Below are positions 1-7,646 of a stretch of 64,000 nt of DNA, one piece after another. The stretch spans positions 10,295 through 74,294 of the forward strand of contig CAZURK010000032.1 in NCBI GenBank assembly GCA_964623055.1, in the 5' to 3' direction. The notes below the pieces were generated by a model. It searched no databases, was not told the DNA's origin, and saw only the letters and a program-made list of their open reading frames with translations. Origin of the DNA: JADHUC01 sp964623055 (lineage in GTDB: Bacteria > Planctomycetota > Planctomycetia > Pirellulales > Pirellulaceae). Position numbers and translations under genes: made by a program. Position 1 is the stretch's first letter. Every line of letters starts with the position of its first letter.

Positions 1-1378
1 AGCCCCAGTCTGCATCGGCGACTTGATCGAAGAACTTGTCGATGATCCGGCCACGTCCCCAATCGCGGCTTTCCGGAGGGCCTTCGACCAGGCAGGCTTC
101 TGCATCTTCGATCGTGATCAGCGGGTCGACCATGCCCTCGTTCCACAGACGCCAAAACGCGCCGCGTTCCGGATCGGTGTGACAGAAATCGTGATCAGCC
201 AATCGTGTCTCGGCGTCGCCGAGCGTTACGCCCTCTTGCGCGCTGAGTTGCATCAACCACAAGAGTTTGGCTGCCCACGAGACATGCCTGGCACACTGGG
301 CGATCGCTCCTTCTTCGGCGTATCTTGCCAGGTCGATGACCAGCGGCAGCATTTCCGTGGCCTGAGGTGCGATTTCGTCGGTGATCAAACCGGATTCGCA
401 CATTTCGAGAAGAACGGTCGCAAGTTCACGTACGTAGGCCGGCAGGGCCAACTGGCGGCCGTCTACCAACATGGCTGTCGCCGGAAGCTTGCCGGTATTC
501 AAATCCAGCCGCCAGCTCCAAGTCCGCAACGCACGGACGGGATCGAACAGGTTCATGCCGCAATAGCCTTCTTCGGCCGCAGCCAGTATGCACTGCACAA
601 AGGAGAACATCGGCGCAGAACTCAGTAGATCGAAGTCGAACCCGATCAGGTGCAAGCGTTCGTGTTTGTCCGTGTGCGACTCGCGCCGACTGTTCAGCAA
701 GCCGCGGCAAAACGGTTGTGTGGTGGACAGGGTCTTGATCTTGGACAAGTGATGGGCGCGAGCGCTGAGGCTGTAGATTGTCGAGCCATCGTTCAGCGGC
801 AACAGGTAGCCTGCCCCAAAGAAAGGGATCGCGGCAGCGAAAGCGCTCGAGACGAATCCAAGGATCGCGGGATGCCGATGCTCCTTAATCACATCTTCCC
901 ACAGCGTACCGTGAACTTGGACGTTCAGGTGCGTGCCGAAGCTGATGGACGGATCCAACAGATCCGCATTGCTGGTCGTCAAGTCGTAGCGTTCGCCGTC
1001 CTCCGCTTCCTCCTCTGCCAGTTTCCTCGCGGCCTCGGCAGCCAGCACCGTACTTAGGCACTGAGCGGCGAACGTCTTCGGCGCAAGACTTGTGGCCGAG
1101 GCGGCTTCCAGATGCGCCATATCCGAATAGTAGCATTGGCCGGCACTCGTCCAATTGCGCAAGCAGTCCGACGAGTACTGCGTGGCGTAACCTCCGTAGC
1201 CGTACCCCTGGGATCGGGACCGACGCGACCATACTTTGACGCCATACGACGCCAGCGCGGGTCCGATTTGCCGGAGAATCTCTCGCGTAACCTTCCATGG
1301 ATCTATGGATCGGCCGTCGGCATCGACCCCGGTGGTCGACAACTCGCAATCGCGGCCGCCGCTTTTCGGTATAGCCAT
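1..1378 (-). CDS. Dop/PafA-like Pup ligase/depupylase family enzyme (3' end cut by window edge)
   Basis: The minus strand is open without a stop from an ATG at 1378 to base 1 (459 codons), so the C-terminus lies outside the window. A clear AGGAG lies 7 bases before the ATG. The fold is the glutamine-synthetase-like Dop/PafA family, which attaches or removes Pup. Seen: an N-terminal metal-site motif D10-x-E12 (G-x-E-x-E in classical members), YYSDMAHLE at 83-91 matching the family Y-x-D-x-H-P-E element, SFGTH at 146-150 matching S-F/Y-G-C-H, and NSRRESHTDKHERLHLI at 229-245 matching the N-T-R-D-E-P-H-A-D...RRLH signature. The first metal Glu is Asp and the Glu after the SFGTH His is Leu, so activity may differ from classical Dop or PafA. 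It follows the ARC-like ATPase by 76 bases, the expected partner of a depupylase. Family assignment is strong; ligase versus amidase cannot be decided. Confidence 0.82.
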   Translation of the reverse strand, partial: MAIPKSGGRDCELSTTGVDADGRSIDPWKVTREILRQIGPALASYGVKVWSRRSRSQGYGYGGYATQYSSDCLRNWTSAGQCYYSDMAHLEAASATSLAPKTFAAQCLSTVLAAEAARKLAEEEAEDGERYDLTTSNADLLDPSISFGTHLNVQVHGTLWEDVIKEHRHPAILGFVSSAFAAAIPFFGAGYLLPLNDGSTIYSLSARAHHLSKIKTLSTTQPFCRGLLNSRRESHTDKHERLHLIGFDFDLLSSAPMFSFVQCILAAAEEGYCGMNLFDPVRALRTWSWRLDLNTGKLPATAMLVDGRQLALPAYVRELATVLLEMCESGLITDEIAPQATEMLPLVIDLARYAEEGAIAQCARHVSWAAKLLWLMQLSAQEGVTLGDAETRLADHDFCHTDPERGAFWRLWNEGMVDPLITIEDAEACLVEGPPESRDWGRGRIIDKFFDQVADADWG

Positions 1379-1454
1379 TCGTTTTCTCCTAAACTTGAAT
1401 GTCGACTTCGGATGCCTCGCTCTTGTCTCGGGGGCGGAGGTGCCGGCTGGAGAC

Positions 1455-3227
1455 CTAGGCTGGCTGGACGTGCAGATAACGGTGCGTCTCCAGTTCTTCT
1501 CTTGGTATCACGTCGATGCTGGCCACGGTGACTTTGACCTCAAGCTGCCGGATCAGCATCTGCGGATCGGCTTCCATTTGGCGCGCCGCCTCGAAGGCGA
1601 CGTCGACCAGGCAGTCCATCACGTCGTCGAACACCACGGCCGGAATGCCCGCCTTTTTCAGATGGCGTAAGGCGGCCCGCTTCTTGGCGCGATTCAACGC
1701 GTCCTTGTAGTGCACGTTGGCAAGGACGTCGCCGGCCTTCACATCAATGGCGCGTTGGGTGTCGGTCTTGTAGCGCAAGATGACCTTGGGGAAGATCTGG
1801 GCCAACGCGGGGCGGAGGAACTGGCTGCGGATCACCTCTTCGGCAACCGTGGTCTGCACCTCGCCATCCACGTACCACGGCAAGTCTTCCCCGCGGGCAT
1901 GCTTGACCATGATGTCTTCCGCGCCGCCCTCATCGACTCCGGGCATGGGAAGCACCAAGTCGAATCGGCCCGGCCTTTTGGCTGCCTCGTCCACTCTGTC
2001 CGGGCGATTGGTCATCCCTGCGCACAGGACGTAGGCCGGCGGGCCGTCGCTGGGCTGTTCCTGAATCATGCCGTCCATCTCAACCAGCATTGCTTCAAGC
2101 GCATCGGATTGCGCGGACGAGAATTGCGGATCTCCGCCGCCGGCCCGTTTGCCTAGCGAGTCGATTTCGTCCATTACTACGATCTGCACTAAGGGGCGCT
2201 CTCGGTGTATGGCTTGCCGAGCGCGGATAGCGCCCCACAGATCTTCCCTGACGATTCTGGCGTCCTCGCCATGCCACATGCTCTTGCATTCGTTCGGTTT
2301 CACTATGTAAAGAAGCACATCGAACCCGAGTTGGTTGCTGTGTTCGTGCAGCCACAACGCGATGGCTCGCATGAAAGCCGTCTTGCCCATTCCCGGCTTG
2401 TACGAGTAGAGCAGGATTCCTTTGAGGGGATCCAAGCCAAAACGATCACGGATTTCCGGATAGTAGATCCGCAGCAGGATATCCTCGATCAACTGCTGGG
2501 CGATGTCCTCGATGCCCGCCAAGTCTTCGAGCCGCGTGTGGATTCGATCCACAGGCACTTCGAACTTGCTTTGCGTGACTTCGGCCGGGACGATGCTGAT
2601 TGCTACGTAGGGGTCGTCGCGCTGCAATACGAGCTTGGTGTGCGGCGTCAGCGGCGTATCCCACAATGACGGGGCCAGCAGCACGACTTTCTCTTCCGAC
2701 CTGTGAACGACGCGCACCAAGTGCAATTCCTGGTCCTTATAACCTTTGAACTCGACGACGTCGCCCATGGCGTTGGCGAACAGGTAAGGATCTTCGCGCC
2801 AGCTACCGACGACCACCTGTTGGTTCACAGCCACGTAGTCCCACGACTTCAGCTCGCGGAGTTCGTCCACGTCGACTTCCGGGTGAATGGGTAAGTCGCG
2901 CAAATGCCCGTTCACCTTGCAGATCGCGCGGGGGCCCTCGGGCGTGTCTCGCAGTTTGTCAAGGCGACACAGCAGGCGATTGCCATCGAGCAACTCTTGA
3001 AACATCTGCTCCAATTTGACGGCCGCTTCCGCCGCTTCGTCGCACTTGCGTTTGGAGTAGTCACGCTCTTCGAGCATCTTTACCGACTCGGCCACGAGGC
3101 TCATCGGGTCGCGCTTGGCCTGCTCGATCCATTGGTTGATCTTCTGTTGCTTCTCCTCGTCCAAATGAAACCTGGTTGGGTCGACGCGCGCGGCCCGCAG
3201 GATTTCGAGAAATCTTCGATTCGGCAT
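1455..3227 (-). CDS. ARC/Mpa-type proteasomal AAA ATPase
   Basis: A 590-residue protein with the layout of the bacterial proteasome-activating ATPase: N-terminal coiled coil (about 22-80), OB-type beta domains (about 83-205) and one AAA module. Walker A is KPGMGKTA with K282, Walker B VVMDEID with D353/E354, the second region of homology has SAQSDALEAMLVEMDG, and the arginine finger region is RPGRFD at 418-423. Known family members unfold pupylated proteins and feed the 20S proteasome, docking through a C-terminal Gln-Tyr-Leu. Here the tail reads THRYLHVQPA, so Tyr-Leu is present but followed by five residues. The start has AGGAG 8 bases upstream. It lies 80 bases after the JAMM gene in the same direction. 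No 20S subunits are in the window; they could lie past the left edge or elsewhere. Inference: an unfoldase for proteins tagged by this locus. Confidence 0.88.
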   Translation of the reverse strand: MPNRRFLEILRAARVDPTRFHLDEEKQQKINQWIEQAKRDPMSLVAESVKMLEERDYSKRKCDEAAEAAVKLEQMFQELLDGNRLLCRLDKLRDTPEGPRAICKVNGHLRDLPIHPEVDVDELRELKSWDYVAVNQQVVVGSWREDPYLFANAMGDVVEFKGYKDQELHLVRVVHRSEEKVVLLAPSLWDTPLTPHTKLVLQRDDPYVAISIVPAEVTQSKFEVPVDRIHTRLEDLAGIEDIAQQLIEDILLRIYYPEIRDRFGLDPLKGILLYSYKPGMGKTAFMRAIALWLHEHSNQLGFDVLLYIVKPNECKSMWHGEDARIVREDLWGAIRARQAIHRERPLVQIVVMDEIDSLGKRAGGGDPQFSSAQSDALEAMLVEMDGMIQEQPSDGPPAYVLCAGMTNRPDRVDEAAKRPGRFDLVLPMPGVDEGGAEDIMVKHARGEDLPWYVDGEVQTTVAEEVIRSQFLRPALAQIFPKVILRYKTDTQRAIDVKAGDVLANVHYKDALNRAKKRAALRHLKKAGIPAVVFDDVMDCLVDVAFEAARQMEADPQMLIRQLEVKVTVASIDVIPREELETHRYLHVQPA

Positions 3228-3240
3228 ATTCTTTCTCCTG

Positions 3241-3305
3241 GTAGGTCATGCTTCAGCATGACGAATCCGACCACTTCCAGCTCCCGTCCGGCAGCCGGGA
3301 CCTAC
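3241..3305. repeat. Nested-palindrome element in JAMM-ATPase gap
   Basis: An outer stem GTAGGTC/GACCTAC (3241-3247 with 3299-3305) encloses a perfect hairpin GTCATGCT-TC-AGCATGAC (3245-3262) and a second hairpin with arms TCCCG/CGGGA (3282-3300). It fills almost the whole gap between the JAMM gene and the AAA ATPase gene and ends just upstream of the ATPase ribosome binding site. The architecture (outer stem, two inner hairpins) resembles the element at 9381-9438. Likely a REP-like intergenic element; a role as RNA processing or attenuation site is inference. Confidence 0.7.
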
Positions 3306-3307
3306 TG

Positions 3308-4339
3308 CTAGTCGCAATACTCCTGCCAGCGAACGGGCAGCATTTCTCCGCCTCGCCACGCGTGGATTTGAAGGATGGGGTGTTCACTGTGCTCGCCCAT
3401 CTTGCGTCCGGCGATGGGCATCAACGTCGACTTGCTGGAAAACAGGGACTCCAGGAGCTGGTAATCCTGGAGGCTGGGATTGCACTCGGCTAACGGGCAG
3501 TTGCTGCTCTTGTTGCACTGGGCGCAGGATTCGGACCAACCGTGGGTATGAAAAACGGTCTGCACGGTTTCACCCATACCCCGCAGGTCGCCGATTCGTG
3601 CCGCTTCATCAAGGGCCTCGGGACTGAAGTAGAAGCTCAACGGAGCCCCTTCGTGCCGCGGATCTTGTACGGTGGCCGACAGAATAGTGACGATGCGAGT
3701 CTGGGTACCCGGCAGTGGTTCCGGCAGACGCAGGATCTTGCCCAGCACAGCGCCTCCGGTCTCTGTGGTGCCGGCCTCCTCGCATCGACGGATGGCATCA
3801 GCCGCCAAACGCTGATTCACCAAGACGGGCCGATCCGGAACCAGACTGCCAGTGCCTATTTTGCGCACGCCGAACTCCTCCAGCGACTGCGTTTCAATGG
3901 GCGGCGGTTGCAGCGGTGGCAGTTTCAGCGGCTTGGCTTCCTGGTGCGGCAAGGCCATCAATAAGCGGTAGGGAGTCTCGCTTTCTCCCAGAGTCCCTTC
4001 CTCGCGGAGTTGCAGCGCGGTCGCTTGCGCCGACCGGACCCAGCGCCCAGCCGCAAACTGCTTGGTGAAACTGACACGGCTGCCGTTCAGGCCGGCTGTC
4101 AATTCCACCTCGACCTTGCCCACAAGCGGTTCTTGCAGCCAGACCGGTTTGATATTCACGGTCACTTCGTCTGGCTCGGCGGGGAGCTTCTCGTTGAGCA
4201 CTGCAGCGACGTAACACTCGTCGACCAGATCGGCCACGTCCGCTGTGACTGACTCGCTGTAAAGCGGCACGCCAGCCAGATCCGACTGACGCCTCAGTTC
4301 CATAACGAATTCATGGCGGTTGTTGACGTTCAACTTCAT
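3308..4339 (-). CDS. JAMM/JAB-family deubiquitinase-like metalloprotease
   Basis: A 343-residue protein with an N-terminal domain of unknown fold (about 1-150) and a C-terminal JAB/MPN+ domain. The zinc site is complete: catalytic Glu193 in TETGGAVLGK, His264 and His266 in FHTHGWS, and Ser289-x2-Asp292. Such enzymes cleave isopeptide bonds of ubiquitin-like conjugates or trim their C-terminal tails; here the natural precursor is the neighbouring protein ending Gly-Gly-Arg. Between the H-x-H and S-x2-D motifs there is an extra four-cysteine segment, C272-x2-C275-x5-C281-x4-C286, which looks like an inserted zinc knuckle beside the active site. Ordinary JAMM proteases have only a few residues there. 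The start has GGAG about 8 bases upstream and follows the ubiquitin-like gene after 248 bases. Confidence 0.9.
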   Translation of the reverse strand: MKLNVNNRHEFVMELRRQSDLAGVPLYSESVTADVADLVDECYVAAVLNEKLPAEPDEVTVNIKPVWLQEPLVGKVEVELTAGLNGSRVSFTKQFAAGRWVRSAQATALQLREEGTLGESETPYRLLMALPHQEAKPLKLPPLQPPPIETQSLEEFGVRKIGTGSLVPDRPVLVNQRLAADAIRRCEEAGTTETGGAVLGKILRLPEPLPGTQTRIVTILSATVQDPRHEGAPLSFYFSPEALDEAARIGDLRGMGETVQTVFHTHGWSESCAQCNKSSNCPLAECNPSLQDYQLLESLFSSKSTLMPIAGRKMGEHSEHPILQIHAWRGGEMLPVRWQEYCD

Positions 4340-4420
4340 CGTACAACTCCGTCAGGTTGCCCAGTTGTATGACGCGACGGCCGTGATCGTGACTTTACGA
4401 GTCTTCGATGGCGCTGGTAC

Positions 4421-4490
4421 GTGGGGCACGTTTCTAACGTGCCATACCTCTCCGTGCTCCAGGCATTGGCACGTTAGAAACGTGCCCCAC
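4421..4490. repeat. Perfect inverted repeat built of two hairpins
   Basis: Two exact 24-base reverse-complement arms (4421-4444 and 4467-4490) are separated by 22 bases. Each arm is itself a palindrome (GGCACGTT-TCT-AACGTGCC), so the RNA or single strand could fold either as one long hairpin or as two small ones. It sits in the 248-base gap between the ubiquitin-like gene and the JAMM gene, the longest gap of the operon. Bases 4340-4420 and 4491-4587 hold nothing I recognise. Confidence 0.85.
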
Positions 4491-4587
4491 ATTGACAAGG
4501 TCACGATCCAGCCCGAAGCGGTGAACGGCCGCCTGAGCCTCGGGCTTTCGCCGCGAGGCCCAGGACGGCCGACGACACCGCTGGGGT

Positions 4588-4860
4588 TTAGCGACCACCA
4601 GCACTTACCTCGGGCATCACGGTCCATTCGCTGTCCGTCTCCGGCACGTCTTCCAGCAGGCGCTTGCTATCCAGCTTCACGCCGCGGCTGAAGGCGGTCC
4701 AGCGAAGGCCGTTGTCCCGAATGGACATGCGGTCGAGGTAATGCTCGACCGCCTGGCCCACTGTGTGGCGGGGCGTAAGCCCGTCGACACCAAGATCCGC
4801 CCGGAATTTCTTCTGGCGGCTGATGTCGCTCATCACGACGCTTCGTGTTGCCGCAACCAT
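4588..4860 (-). CDS. Ubiquitin-like beta-grasp protein ending Gly-Gly-Arg
   Basis: A 90-residue protein whose predicted pattern (strand at about 18-24, helix at about 33-45 in HTVGQAVEHYLDRM, strands around LRWTAFSRGVKL and EWTVMPEVS) fits a ubiquitin-like beta-grasp fold. The C-terminus is PEVSAGGR followed by TAA: the classical Gly-Gly with a single masking residue. Known logic in such pathways is that a JAMM protease removes the extension, E1 adenylates the exposed Gly, and E2 carries the thioester. Here E1, E2 and JAMM genes are all in the same operon. A strong AGGAGG lies about 8 bases before the ATG. The Arg end is unsuitable for Pup-type ligation, which needs a terminal Glu or Gln, so the Dop/PafA-like enzyme probably does not use this tail directly (inference). 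Confidence 0.85.
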   Translation of the reverse strand: MVAATRSVVMSDISRQKKFRADLGVDGLTPRHTVGQAVEHYLDRMSIRDNGLRWTAFSRGVKLDSKRLLEDVPETDSEWTVMPEVSAGGR

Positions 4861-4893
4861 AAGCCTGGTCCTCCTATGGAAAAAGGAAAGAAA

Positions 4894-5784
4894 CTAACCC
4901 CCCGCATCTTCCGATGCGGTCTGTTCCCCGGTGGAACAAAACGTCACGGTGTACAATTCTGCGATCTCCGACTGTTCGGCCAGGATTCGCAGCGTGGTTC
5001 GCACGTGGCGGGACGCAACGGCCACCGCAAAGGCTGTCGTTGCCAGCCAGACGGGATGTACCAACCCGCCGTGCAACCGCGCTTCGGCCACCAGTTGCCC
5101 GTCGCAAACTGCCAGGCGGGCGTGTCGCAGTTGTGCGTTGAATCTCAATGCCTGATCGGCGACAGCACGAGCCGCTTCATCCTCCGGCGCCGGCAGAGTG
5201 CGCAGGACGACTCGGAACAAGCGCAGATCAGTCGATTCGAGCGTCATCTGTACCGGCGTTGGTTCGGATTCGACGCGAGGGCGCAGTTCCCATCCGTCAT
5301 CCTGTTCAACGACACTTTGTTCGTTCCAAGGCAGTCGCTCCAACGCTTCTTGGACTTGCTCCCTGGTGATCGGCGTGGCACGTGTCCTCTTTCGATCACC
5401 CAGCGCTGTGAGCATGCCGGATCGAATGTGCCGGACGGTCTCGGACATGTGCACTTCGCCGTTGAGCTGTGTGTCGGCGTACAGCCGCCCGCCCTGCCCG
5501 TTCATCGCAAATCGCGTATTGCCAGGCAGGCCGTGGGTGACTTCCAACGCCGACATGCCGGACGATCGCGATTCGGCAGACAACGAAACGCGAATGGCGT
5601 CGTTCGCTTCGAGCTGGACTCGCGCAGCGCGGCTACCTACCGTCAAGAGAGCGTCGTACGGCCCGGTGAAGGTGACGCCGCGGACCTTGCCGAGCGCCCT
5701 TTGGGCAGGAGCTTCGCTGTCGCCGAACGCGAAGTCCAACGGCAGTTTGTCCTTCAAATTGTGTTTCTTTCGTCGTGAGGCCAT
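4894..5784 (-). CDS. YbjN/secretion-chaperone-like protein with C-terminal Gly-Gly
   Basis: 296 residues from the ATG at 5784, chosen because GAGGA lies 8 bases upstream; a start at 5799 would add five residues. The C-terminal third (FNAQLRHARLAV, then a helix with AVAVASRHVRTTL) resembles the YbjN / type III secretion chaperone-like fold, which serves as a peptide-binding module; this is a weak pattern match. The rest is not recognised: the N-terminus is basic (SRRKKHNLKDK) and the middle is beta-rich. The last residues are SEDAGG directly before TAG, a free Gly-Gly end like a mature ubiquitin-like protein. It lies 33 bases before the ubiquitin-like gene and 41 after the E2 gene, so it is part of the operon. 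It could be a substrate adaptor, a second modifier or an autoconjugation target. Confidence 0.6.
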   Translation of the reverse strand: MASRRKKHNLKDKLPLDFAFGDSEAPAQRALGKVRGVTFTGPYDALLTVGSRAARVQLEANDAIRVSLSAESRSSGMSALEVTHGLPGNTRFAMNGQGGRLYADTQLNGEVHMSETVRHIRSGMLTALGDRKRTRATPITREQVQEALERLPWNEQSVVEQDDGWELRPRVESEPTPVQMTLESTDLRLFRVVLRTLPAPEDEAARAVADQALRFNAQLRHARLAVCDGQLVAEARLHGGLVHPVWLATTAFAVAVASRHVRTTLRILAEQSEIAELYTVTFCSTGEQTASEDAGG

Positions 5785-5825
5785 GCCGAGAATCCTCATG
5801 GTATAGGCGTGTGTGCGGTTGGGAT

Positions 5826-6434
5826 CTAATAGAGTGGTCTTACCGGCTCCAGTCCGTCCATGGCATGATCGTCCAATGCAAAGTAGCGGGCTGCCTCCAG
5901 ATCCGCCGGATGGGCCGGGCGGCGGTTCTGATAGGTCAAAATCGGGTATATGTGGTTTTGAAGCAGTAGGTCCAATGGAAACGGAAACTCCGAAGGAGGT
6001 AGCTCACCGAGGCAAATCATCGAGCCGCGCTGGCGCGAGCAATTCGGATGGAAGTACGCCAAGTCCGGATCCACCTGCACCGCGATGTGGGGCAAGGTGG
6101 GATTGGCGAACAGGTCCGGCCGGTAGTGGATCGTGCCGCGAATCGGACCGGGCACAAGTTCCACGGGCGCGTCGGATCCACGTTTGCTCTTGTACGGCGC
6201 ATCGATCTCGAACCGATACATGCGCGGCGCTGGCGAATGCTCGGGAACGACACGGATGATCGCTGTCTTCTTCAGTAGGCCCTCGCAGCAAAGCGCCCAG
6301 TTATTGGCGAAGAATTCGCGCGTCAGCATTCCTAACGGGGTATCTTCGTCCGGCAGTTCGTCGGCCGGATGGGCGATGCGAGCGAGATGCTGGAACAGTC
6401 GATCCAGGTCCGGCGGAAGCGGCTCGTCCGGCAT
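5826..6434 (-). CDS. E2-like ubiquitin-conjugating enzyme
   Basis: A 202-residue UBC-fold protein. The central strands (TIHYRPDLFANPTLPHIAVQV) lead into the hallmark H129-P130-N131 motif and the catalytic Cys141 in SMICLGEL, ten residues later, exactly the spacing of eukaryotic E2 enzymes. The following ELPPSEFPFPLDLLLQNHIYPIL matches the post-catalytic helix region. It would accept the ubiquitin-like protein from the E1 as a thioester and pass it to a target or to the RING-like protein. It starts 30 bases after the E1 stop. No Gly-Gly or other odd tail is seen. Function is known for the family; the target is unknown. Confidence 0.9.
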   Translation of the reverse strand: MPDEPLPPDLDRLFQHLARIAHPADELPDEDTPLGMLTREFFANNWALCCEGLLKKTAIIRVVPEHSPAPRMYRFEIDAPYKSKRGSDAPVELVPGPIRGTIHYRPDLFANPTLPHIAVQVDPDLAYFHPNCSRQRGSMICLGELPPSEFPFPLDLLLQNHIYPILTYQNRRPAHPADLEAARYFALDDHAMDGLEPVRPLY

Positions 6435-6464
6435 TTTGGCTTTCCCTTATCGTTTGGTCCGAAG

Positions 6465-7646
6465 TTACTTCAACAACAGTCGCAGCGCCGGCTTGCCGGA
6501 GCTGCGGGCCGAGAACATTGCGCCGGTTGGGTAGCCAAGCTCGGCAAGCGGCATATCCAAAACCTGCAGTTCGGCAGCGGCTTCTCTGTTGATACGATCG
6601 GTTTGGGTCTCCGCGAGCCACTGCATCGGGTTTCGGCAGTCGTTGCACCTGGGAGCCTTAGCCCAGTCCGTGCCCGCAGCGATTTTGACATTGCCACATG
6701 TACAGGCAGCCTGGACGTTCAGCGGGTGCTGGTAACCGGCAAGCGTCGCGTGACTCGTACCGAATTCGCGGCGGGTGATGCCGAACAGATCATCAAGTGT
6801 TGCTTCCCCGACCGTCGCTTCTACATCCGTAAATTCCCAACGCCGGTGACCGCTCAGGCAGCGTTCTGACCGCTCCAAGCGGATATCGAGCAGTTGAAAA
6901 TGCGAGAAATCGACAATGATTTCCCGGTCGACGACCAATTCCCGGTCATTTCCGGTAACCAGCCGCTGGGCCTGCAGCAGGGCCAGCGACGACATGGTGG
7001 CGCCCATCGGTCCGCCCGCGAGCGTCGGCGTCCCGTCATCGAGCCCGCCGTTCGGGCAGTGCATCCGTCGGTGGTGTCGTTTGAGATCGTCCAGCGAAAA
7101 CGAGCACAACTGGCAGGCGCCGCCCGCACCACCGCTGGAGCACAGCACGCGTCCCAACTCCAGTTCGCCGCTACCGTCCACAGCCGCCCGGATGAGCGGA
7201 ATGCTCAAGCCGTTGCTGATCTGGGTCAACGACCATGCCAACCGGGGATCGTCCGAACAGTCTACCAGCAGGTCGCACCCCAGAAGGGCCCGAATACCGG
7301 CGTGGCGGATGTCTTCGCAGAAACCGCGAATGTGGCCCGGTCTGACCCCGTCGCATCGCTCGACCAACGAGGTGACCTTAGGCACGTTTGGCTGCCCGAT
7401 TTGGTTCCCGAGGTTCTCGATTTCCGTTGTGTCGAAGTCCCAAGCGAGCACTTCGCCGACGCCTGACAACACAGCCTCGAAGGCCAACCTGCCCCCGATC
7501 AGCCCAGCGCCGACGATGGCAATGACAGCTTGGGACCAAGAACGGACGCCGTCGTGTCCAAACGTGCGGGTCTGGCTGAGACGGCCGAATCGCAGATCGT
7601 CGTTCGTTTGTGGTCGTTTACTTTGCTTCAATGGGGAACAATCCAT
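6465..7646 (-). CDS. E1-like ThiF-family ubiquitin-activating enzyme
   Basis: A 393-residue Rossmann-type adenylating enzyme. Seen: nucleotide loop VGAGLIGG at 45-52, acidic pair D70/D72, LVDCSDDP at 127-134 with the metal Asp, and Cys178-x2-Cys181. A C-terminal zinc ribbon C315-x-C317...C334-x2-C337 follows. The usual N-L-x-R-Q motif reads NLGNQ (78-82), so the ATP-contacting Arg is Asn. Candidate thioester cysteines lie in 169-197. It should adenylate the C-terminal Gly of the ubiquitin-like protein and load the E2. The ATG overlaps the end of the FHA-RING gene by 29 bases and has GGAGG upstream, so the two genes are probably translationally coupled. Confidence 0.9.
   Translation of the reverse strand: MDCSPLKQSKRPQTNDDLRFGRLSQTRTFGHDGVRSWSQAVIAIVGAGLIGGRLAFEAVLSGVGEVLAWDFDTTEIENLGNQIGQPNVPKVTSLVERCDGVRPGHIRGFCEDIRHAGIRALLGCDLLVDCSDDPRLAWSLTQISNGLSIPLIRAAVDGSGELELGRVLCSSGGAGGACQLCSFSLDDLKRHHRRMHCPNGGLDDGTPTLAGGPMGATMSSLALLQAQRLVTGNDRELVVDREIIVDFSHFQLLDIRLERSERCLSGHRRWEFTDVEATVGEATLDDLFGITRREFGTSHATLAGYQHPLNVQAACTCGNVKIAAGTDWAKAPRCNDCRNPMQWLAETQTDRINREAAAELQVLDMPLAELGYPTGAMFSARSSGKPALRLLLK

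Noticed and set aside
23..1057. Plus-strand open frames at the left edge
   Set aside because: They lie opposite a continuous minus-strand frame with clear Dop/PafA motifs and a good ribosome site; they have no recognisable product.
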